DNA of 26,507 bases from an uncultured Alistipes sp. (GTDB lineage: Bacteria > Bacteroidota > Bacteroidia > Bacteroidales > Rikenellaceae): positions 1 through 26,507 of the forward strand of contig CAKVKI010000006.1 in the NCBI GenBank assembly GCA_934754975.1, in the 5' to 3' direction. Below the pieces are notes generated by a model, which worked only from the letters and a program-made list of their open reading frames with translations, was not told the origin of the DNA and made no database searches. The position numbers were made by a program, and so were the translations under genes. Below, in pieces: positions 21,926 to 26,507 of this stretch; positions within the stretch are counted from its first letter, which is position 1; every line of letters begins with the position of its first letter.

Positions 21926-23332
21926 ATGAAAAGATTCCTTCTGCTTTTTATCTCTCTTGGGACCGTTTGGGGTCTCTCGGCTAAAATCCGGCTGCCCGAA
22001 ATCATCGGCAACGACATGGTGCTTCAGCAAAATGCCGAAGTGCGGTTGTGGGGCTGGGCCGAGCCGTATGCTGCAGTGACGGTCGAGACTTCGTGGAGCG
22101 GTAAATCCACGGTGAAGAGCGACGCCGACGGTCGCTGGGCCGTATCGGTCCGGACGCCGGCCGGAAGTTACGAACCGCAGCGGATTACGTTCGCCAGCGG
22201 CGACCGCGTGACGTTCGATCGCGTGCTGATCGGCGAAGTCTGGTTTGCCGGAGGACAGAGCAATATGGAGATGCCGCTCGGCGGTTTCTGGCAGTGTCCG
22301 GTTACGGATGCGAACGAGATCATCGCCCGTGCAGGCGCCAAAAGCGGTAAAATTCATTATGTGAAGATTCCGCATGCCGCCGCTTATACGCCGCAGGACC
22401 GGACAGCAGGACGGTGGACGCCCTGCACGACCGCGACCGCGCCGAAATTCACCGCCGCGGGTTACTTCTTCGCCGAAATGCTCAACGACGTACTCGGCGT
22501 TCCGGTCGGCATCATCGACTGTTCGTGGGGCGGAAGCCGTGTCGAAAGCTGGATGAGCCGCGAAACGCTGAGCGGCTATTCCGACATCGACCTGACCGAA
22601 GAGGGGATATCCCGGGTTGCGCAGCACCTGCGTCCAATGGTCATGTACAATGCCATGCTCCGTCCGGTGGCGGGCTATACCGTCCGCGGATTCCTCTGGT
22701 ATCAGGGCGAATCGAACGTCGGCCGCTACATGGATTACGCCGCGCGGCTGGCCGATATGGTATCGCTGTGGCGCGGATTGTGGGCGCAGGACGACCTGCC
22801 GTTCTATTACGTCGAGATCGCTCCCTTCGAGTACGGCAACGGAAAATCGCCCTACCTGCGCGAAGCGCAGTGCCGGGCGCAGGAGCTGATTCCCAACAGC
22901 GGCATGATCTGCACCAACGATCTTGTGGAGCCTTATGAGTTTTGCAATGTTCACCCGAAGAACAAGCGGGATGTGGGGTATCGGCTGGCCTTCACGGCGC
23001 TGAACAAAACCTACGGGATGAAAGAGATAGCCTGCCAAAGCCCGCAGTACGAGTCGATGGAGATTCGCGACGGCAAAGCCCATGTCAGGTTCAAGTATAT
23101 GGATCAGGGTTTCAACCGGATGGCCGACATCCGCGGATTCGAGATCTGCGGGGCCGACAAGGTCTTTTATCCGGGCGATGCGGTCGTCGAAAACCAGTCG
23201 GGTCTGATTGTTTCGTCGGAGAAAGTGCCGGAACCCGTGGCCGTGCGTTATTGCTTCCGCGATTTCCAGCCGGGCAATCTGGGCGATACCCGGGGACTGC
23301 CGGTCGTTCCTTTCCGTACGGACGATTTCTGA
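21926..23332 (+). CDS. Sialate O-acetylesterase-like protein (SASA domain)
   Basis: 468 residues, signal peptide to about residue 19. The SGNH/SASA hallmarks are clear: GEVWFAGGQSNMEMPLGG with nucleophile Ser112, IIDCSWGGSRVESWM, GFLWYQGESNVGRY (258-264 core) and EFCNVHPKNKRDVGYRLA with catalytic His343. An N-terminal beta domain (about 20-100) precedes the esterase part. A C-terminal beta part (about 375-460) with FEICGADKVFYPGDAVVEN is typical of sialate O-acetylesterases. Such enzymes remove acetyl groups from sialic acids or other sugars, exposing host glycans for sialidases; periplasmic or surface location is inferred. No sialidase or polysaccharide utilisation genes are in the window, so the target glycan is unknown. 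It has its own promoter and a bidirectional terminator. Confidence 0.9.
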   Translation: MKRFLLLFISLGTVWGLSAKIRLPEIIGNDMVLQQNAEVRLWGWAEPYAAVTVETSWSGKSTVKSDADGRWAVSVRTPAGSYEPQRITFASGDRVTFDRVLIGEVWFAGGQSNMEMPLGGFWQCPVTDANEIIARAGAKSGKIHYVKIPHAAAYTPQDRTAGRWTPCTTATAPKFTAAGYFFAEMLNDVLGVPVGIIDCSWGGSRVESWMSRETLSGYSDIDLTEEGISRVAQHLRPMVMYNAMLRPVAGYTVRGFLWYQGESNVGRYMDYAARLADMVSLWRGLWAQDDLPFYYVEIAPFEYGNGKSPYLREAQCRAQELIPNSGMICTNDLVEPYEFCNVHPKNKRDVGYRLAFTALNKTYGMKEIACQSPQYESMEIRDGKAHVRFKYMDQGFNRMADIRGFEICGADKVFYPGDAVVENQSGLIVSSEKVPEPVAVRYCFRDFQPGNLGDTRGLPVVPFRTDDF

Positions 23333-23358
23333 GCCTGTCCTGCGTGTTGCCGGAAATA

Positions 23359-23388
23359 ATAAACCCGCTCTGCCGAGAGCGGGTTTAT
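23359..23388. terminator. Bidirectional terminator between SASA and small GNAT genes
   Basis: ATAAACCCGCTCT (23359-23371) pairs perfectly with AGAGCGGGTTTAT (23376-23388) around a GCCG loop. It sits between convergent stops at 23332 and 23391. Confidence 0.85.
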
Positions 23389-23390
23389 CG

Positions 23391-23690
23391 TTATTTGGCG
23401 GGCACTTCCTTCAGCACCACGTCCGCCCATTCGGGATGACGGTAGATGTACTGTGCGACGAAAGGGCACTGGGGAATCATCGGCAGTTTCTTGGCGCGGA
23501 GGTCCTCCAATACGGCGCGTGTCAGCTCCGAACCGATGCCCTGCCCTTCGTATTTTTCGGGCACTTCGGTGTGCGTCAGGACGATGAATCCCTGCGCTTT
23601 GATATATTCGATCATGGCGAGGTCGCCGCCGAGGTCGAATTCGTATCGCTTTTTCGCGGCGTTGTCGATCAGTTCGTGTTTCTTTTCCAT
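23391..23690 (-). CDS. Small GNAT-like protein (YidJ/Acetyltransf_CG type)
   Basis: 99 residues. The block HTEVPEKYEGQGIGSELTR is the acetyl-CoA motif with Q/R-G-x-G-x-G-S form (Gly49-Gly53), and CPFVAQYIYRHPEW with Cys75 is the hallmark of the short GCN5-related group. These small proteins bind acetyl-CoA but their substrate is unknown. It has a predicted promoter (23724-23731) back to back with that of MutY. ATG at 23690 is the only candidate, and its length is typical. The stop lies 2 bp past the bidirectional terminator stem. Confidence 0.88.
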   Translation of the reverse strand: MEKKHELIDNAAKKRYEFDLGGDLAMIEYIKAQGFIVLTHTEVPEKYEGQGIGSELTRAVLEDLRAKKLPMIPQCPFVAQYIYRHPEWADVVLKEVPAK

Positions 23691-23723
23691 AACCTTGAAT
23701 TTTAGATGTTGGCTTTATGGCTT

Positions 23724-23731
23724 CAAATATA
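23724..23731 (-). promoter_or_regulatory. -7 box (TATATTTG) of the small GNAT gene
   Basis: CAAATATA on the plus strand is TATATTTG on the minus strand, an exact TAnnTTTG match 33 nt upstream of the ATG at 23690. Confidence 0.55.
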
Positions 23732-23752
23732 ATTCCTAAACGGGAAAATTGT

Positions 23753-23760
23753 TACTTTTG
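23753..23760 (+). promoter_or_regulatory. -7 box (TACTTTTG) of mutY
   Basis: TACTTTTG fits TAnnTTTG and ends 10 nt before the ATG at 23771, so the mRNA would be nearly leaderless. It supports that start over an in-frame ATG at 23717. Confidence 0.57.
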
Positions 23761-23770
23761 CAGGCAGAAT

Positions 23771-24808
23771 ATGGACAACATTTCCGACATATTACTGGAC
23801 TGGTACGTCCGGCACGGCCGGGACCTGCCCTGGAGGCGTACCCGCGATCCTTACCGCATCTGGCTTTCCGAGGTTATTCTCCAGCAGACCCGCGTCGCGC
23901 AGGGCATGGGCTATTACCTGCGCTTTACGGAACGGTTTCCCGATGTCGGGTCGCTGGCCGCCGCTCCGCAGGACGAGGTACTCAAACTGTGGCAGGGACT
24001 CGGTTATTACAGCCGGGCCCGCAACCTGCATGCCGCGGCGCGGCAGATCGTGGAGCGGTTCGGAGGTGTGTTTCCCCGGACTTACGACGAAGTTCGCTCG
24101 CTGCGGGGCGTCGGAGACTATACTGCCGCGGCCGTTTGCTCGGCCGCTTATGACACCCCTTGCGCCGTACTCGACGGCAATGTTTTTCGGGTGCTGGCGC
24201 GGCTTTTCGATATCGACGTTCCGATCGACTCCACGGCCGGAAAGCGTACGTTCGCCGAACTGGCGCAAACGCAGCTCGATATCCGACGTCCGGGACGTTA
24301 CAATCAGGCAGTTATGGATTTCGGCGCGCTGCAATGTACGCCGGCGCAGCCCGGCTGCGATGACTGTCCGCTCGCGGCCCGCTGTCTGGCTCTGGCCGCA
24401 GGAACGGTTGCCGAACGGCCCGTCAAGCAGGGGAAAACCAAAGTGCGCGACCGTTGGTTCAACTACCTGCACGTCACATGCGGCGACGGGACCTTGTTGC
24501 GGCGGCGCGGAGAAGGCGACATCTGGCAGGGATTGTACGAATTTCCGATGATCGAGACGGACCATGCGGCGGATTTTTCGGAATTAACCGGTTCGGAAGG
24601 GTTCCGAACCTTGTTGGGCGGCGTCGAATGGCGTCTGCTGCGGAGCGTCGGAATGCCGAAACACCAGCTCTCGCACCAAACCCTGCATGCGGTGTTCCAT
24701 CGCATCGAAACCTCCTCCCCGGTGGATTTTCCCTCCGTGCCGACCGTTTCGCTGGGCGACTATGCCGTACCGCGGCTGATCGACCGTTATCTGGACCGGC
24801 AGTCGTGA
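23771..24808 (+). CDS. mutY: A/G-specific adenine DNA glycosylase MutY
   Basis: 345 residues. The endonuclease-III-type fold is shown by LPWRRTRDPYRIWLSEVILQ with Glu34, the helix-hairpin-helix SLRGVGDYTAAAV (110-122) and VLDGNVFRVLAR with Asp135 as catalytic aspartate. The iron-sulphur cluster is C-x6-C-x2-C-x5-C at Cys189, 196, 199 and 205. The C-terminal part (about 225-345) is the NUDIX-like domain that recognises 8-oxoguanine, including GDIWQGLYEFPMIE and MPKHQLSHQTLHAVFH. MutY removes adenine mispaired with 8-oxoG, preventing G:C to T:A mutation. The start is set by the nearby promoter; length matches the family. It stands alone: divergent from the small GNAT gene and followed by a terminator overlapping its stop. 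Confidence 0.95.
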   Translation: MDNISDILLDWYVRHGRDLPWRRTRDPYRIWLSEVILQQTRVAQGMGYYLRFTERFPDVGSLAAAPQDEVLKLWQGLGYYSRARNLHAAARQIVERFGGVFPRTYDEVRSLRGVGDYTAAAVCSAAYDTPCAVLDGNVFRVLARLFDIDVPIDSTAGKRTFAELAQTQLDIRRPGRYNQAVMDFGALQCTPAQPGCDDCPLAARCLALAAGTVAERPVKQGKTKVRDRWFNYLHVTCGDGTLLRRRGEGDIWQGLYEFPMIETDHAADFSELTGSEGFRTLLGGVEWRLLRSVGMPKHQLSHQTLHAVFHRIETSSPVDFPSVPTVSLGDYAVPRLIDRYLDRQS

Positions 24809-24836
24809 CGAATCCCTGCCTCGGCAGGGATTCGTC
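24807..24836. terminator. Terminator after mutY
   Basis: GACGAATCCCTGC (24807-24819) pairs with GCAGGGATTCGTC (24824-24836) with a CTCG loop. The stem begins inside the mutY stop codon. It is symmetric enough to also serve the convergent antiporter transcript. Confidence 0.8.
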
Positions 24837-24870
24837 TTGTGCGTAAACGCCGCCGGGAACGGCGTATCTT

Positions 24871-24898
24871 GTCAGCGTATCTATCCCGTCAGCGTATC
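24871..24898. repeat. Short direct repeat at the antiporter gene end
   Basis: GTCAGCGTATC occurs at 24871-24881 and again at 24888-24898, the second copy spanning the antiporter stop codon. The 17-bp period suggests a small local duplication; no function is claimed. Confidence 0.5.
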
Positions 24899-25842
24899 AG
24901 ATACCAGATATAGGCGACGTATATCGCCAGGAAGATCGAGCCCTCCCAGCGGTCGATCTGTTTCCTGCGGAAGGTGAACGCCGTCAGCAGCAACAGCAGG
25001 GAACTCAGTACCACCATCAGGATATCGGTCGTCGTGATGCCGCCCATCGTCAGCGGGCGGATTGTCGCGCTCACGCCGAGGATCAGCAGGATATTGGCGA
25101 TGTTGGACCCGATGACGTTGCCCAGCGCCATCTCGGATTTGCCTTTCAGCAGCGATACGACCGACGAAGCCAGCTCGGGCAGCGACGTGCCGCCCGCGAC
25201 GAGCGTAATGGCGATTACCGATTCGCTGATGCCCAGCCTGCGGGCGATTTCCGTGGCGTTTTTCAGGAACATGTCGCCGCCGAAAATCAGTCCGGCAAGT
25301 CCTCCGGCGATCATGACGACCGCCAGCCACAGGGGCGTCGGCTTTTTAGCGTTTGCATCGGCGGGCGCCGCTTCGGGCCGTTTCGTGGTGCGTATCGTGA
25401 ACCACATCAGCGCGATGTAGAGCGCCACCATGACCATACCGTCTATGCGGCCGATCCTGTCCGTCGCTCCCGCGCATATCAGGCGGTCCGAAGTGACGGC
25501 CAGCAGGATGAGCGACGCGGCCATGCCGAACGGAATGTCGCGCCGGATGTTGCTTCGGGTGAGGGCCAGCGGCCGGATCAGGGCGCAGATGCCGAGGATC
25601 AGAAAGACGTTGAAAAGGTTCGAGCCGACGACGTTGCCGATCGCCACGTCGCTGTTGCCCGCCGCGGCCGATAGTACCGAGACGACCAGTTCGGGCGTCG
25701 AGGTGCCGACGGCGACGATCGTCAGGCCGATAATGAATTCCGGGACCCGGAAACGTTGCGCGACGACGGCCGAGCCGTCCGTCAGAAAATTGGCGCCGGC
25801 GAGAATAAGTCCCAGTCCGACGATCAGCAGCAGAATGTCCAA
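24889..25842 (-). CDS. CaCA-family sodium/calcium antiporter (YrbG-like)
   Basis: 317 residues, about ten membrane helices in two inverted halves. The alpha repeats that form the ion site are clear: VAVGTSTPELVVSVLSAAAG then GNVVGSN (about 46-75) and VAGGTSLPELASSVVSLLKG then GNVIGSN (about 218-247). A hydrophilic central loop (about 151-169, RTTKRPEAAPADANAKKP) separates the halves. The family exchanges Na+ or H+ for Ca2+ across the inner membrane. The start codon appears to be TTG at 25842 (MDILLLIVG), as no in-frame ATG lies just upstream. It lies 31 nt after the ZupT gene on the same strand and may be its second cistron. Confidence 0.9.
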   Translation of the reverse strand: MDILLLIVGLGLILAGANFLTDGSAVVAQRFRVPEFIIGLTIVAVGTSTPELVVSVLSAAAGNSDVAIGNVVGSNLFNVFLILGICALIRPLALTRSNIRRDIPFGMAASLILLAVTSDRLICAGATDRIGRIDGMVMVALYIALMWFTIRTTKRPEAAPADANAKKPTPLWLAVVMIAGGLAGLIFGGDMFLKNATEIARRLGISESVIAITLVAGGTSLPELASSVVSLLKGKSEMALGNVIGSNIANILLILGVSATIRPLTMGGITTTDILMVVLSSLLLLLTAFTFRRKQIDRWEGSIFLAIYVAYIWYLIR

Positions 25843-25873
25843 GGAAATGAATTTTTAATTGTTAATCGGCTGA

Positions 25874-26507
25874 TTATGCGAGCAGAATCAGACTGACGGC
25901 CATCAGCGCCATGCCGGCCACGACGCCGTAAATCGAAATGTGGGCTTCGCCGTATTCGCGGGCGGCGGGCAGCAGTTCGTCGATCGAAATGAAGACCATG
26001 ATTCCCGCAACTCCGGCCAGGATGCACCCCATCAGCGTCGGCGACATGAAGGGCATCAGCACCAGCCATGCAAGGATGGCTCCGACCGGTTCGGCGAGAC
26101 CCGACAGCAGCGAAAGTTTGAACGCCTTTTTACGGTCGCCCGTGGCGTAGAAGATCGGAATCGAGACCGCAATGCCTTCGGGAATATTGTGGATGGCGAT
26201 TGCCACGGCGATCGCCACGCCCAGCGCCATGTTGTCCACGGCCGATGTGAAGGTGGCGATGCCTTCCGGGAAGTTGTGAATACCGATGGCCAGCGCCGTC
26301 ATTACTCCCATGCGCATCAGTTTGGGATTGCGGGGCTGTTTGTCCATCTCCTCGACCATGTGGGCTTCGTGGGGGTTCTCGAAGGAGGGAACCAGCCGGT
26401 CGATGACGCCGATGAGCAGGATGCCCGCGAAGAAACTGGCGACGGTGACGATTACGCCCAGATGTGCGCCCCATTCCGCCGAAAGGGCGATCTGCGCCTG
26501 CTGGAAC
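25874..26507 (-). CDS. zupT: ZupT-type ZIP family zinc transporter, N-terminus outside the window
   Basis: The reading frame is open to the right edge; 210 residues are visible and about 55 N-terminal residues are missing by comparison with the usual length of about 265. Visible sequence starts [17 protein letters not shown]. The metal-binding helices are unmistakable: [19 protein letters not shown] and [20 protein letters not shown], followed by [16 protein letters not shown] and [23 protein letters not shown] transporters bring Zn2+ and other divalent metals into the cytoplasm. A charged loop ([11 protein letters not shown]) lies before the first HNFPEG helix. The antiporter gene follows 31 nt downstream. 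Confidence 0.92.
   Translation of the reverse strand, partial: FQQAQIALSAEWGAHLGVIVTVASFFAGILLIGVIDRLVPSFENPHEAHMVEEMDKQPRNPKLMRMGVMTALAIGIHNFPEGIATFTSAVDNMALGVAIAVAIAIHNIPEGIAVSIPIFYATGDRKKAFKLSLLSGLAEPVGAILAWLVLMPFMSPTLMGCILAGVAGIMVFISIDELLPAAREYGEAHISIYGVVAGMALMAVSLILLA

Noticed and set aside
24871..24898. Direct repeat as attachment site
   Set aside because: Only 11 bp at a 17-bp period, with no integrase, tRNA or mobile genes nearby.
1..26507. tRNA, rRNA, CRISPR, toxin-antitoxin or phage-defence genes
   Set aside because: Intergenic regions were read on both strands; none showed cloverleaf-like ends, regular repeat-spacer arrays or recognised defence proteins.

Overview
The window looks like Bacteroidota chromosome, probably a GC-rich gut member of the Rikenellaceae such as Alistipes (genus is inference). 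Evidence: repeated -7 promoter boxes of the TAnnTTTG type with poor Shine-Dalgarno sequences, a BtuB/BtuG-type surface vitamin B12 uptake operon, OMP_b-brl_3/DUF2141/2TM-domain proteins and many lipoprotein signals. No tRNA, rRNA, CRISPR array, insertion sequence or prophage gene was found; apart from two window-edge fragments all genes appear intact.

Layout. (1) 1-1700: the 5' part of a leftward cobalamin riboswitch whose genes lie outside the window, a rightward lipoprotein resembling a stand-alone SecD periplasmic domain, and a convergent DUF2798-like membrane protein with a hairpin-rich leader. (2) 1800-6930: a GT39-type membrane glycosyltransferase translationally coupled to a GtrA-type protein, then an exported S41 protease fused to a degenerate LytM domain behind a promoter carrying palindromic operator-like sites, then a convergent polyprenyl-phosphate mannose synthase-like GT2. 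The GT2, GtrA and GT39 proteins could form a lipid-linked sugar relay. (3) 7050-12010, leftward: a complete cobalamin riboswitch and promoter driving a BtuG-like beta-propeller lipoprotein, a second surface lipoprotein typical of B12 loci, a BtuB-like TonB-dependent receptor and, overlapping it by 4 nt, an AlkD-like DNA alkylation repair protein.

(4) 12150-16430, rightward operon: GNAT acetyltransferase, AsmA-like protein with a Lys/Ala-rich coiled tail, and a LysO-type transporter with an unusually long linker. (5) 16557-21725, a leftward run of six genes: 2TM-domain protein, DUF2141 protein, outer-membrane beta-barrel receptor, an internally duplicated membrane protein, a second membrane protein and a small winged-helix regulator. 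(6) 21926-26507: sialate O-acetylesterase-like SASA protein, a small GNAT-like protein divergent from MutY, a CaCA-family Na+/Ca2+ antiporter and a ZupT-type zinc transporter cut off by the right edge.

The best candidates for something under-described are the B12 operon with a DNA-repair gene as its last cistron, the SecD-like lipoprotein, the degenerate LytM-S41 fusion with its promoter operators, a nine-C tract inside the glycosyltransferase gene, and the duplicated membrane protein with its overlapping regulator. All functional calls are from motif recognition by eye; no database search was run.
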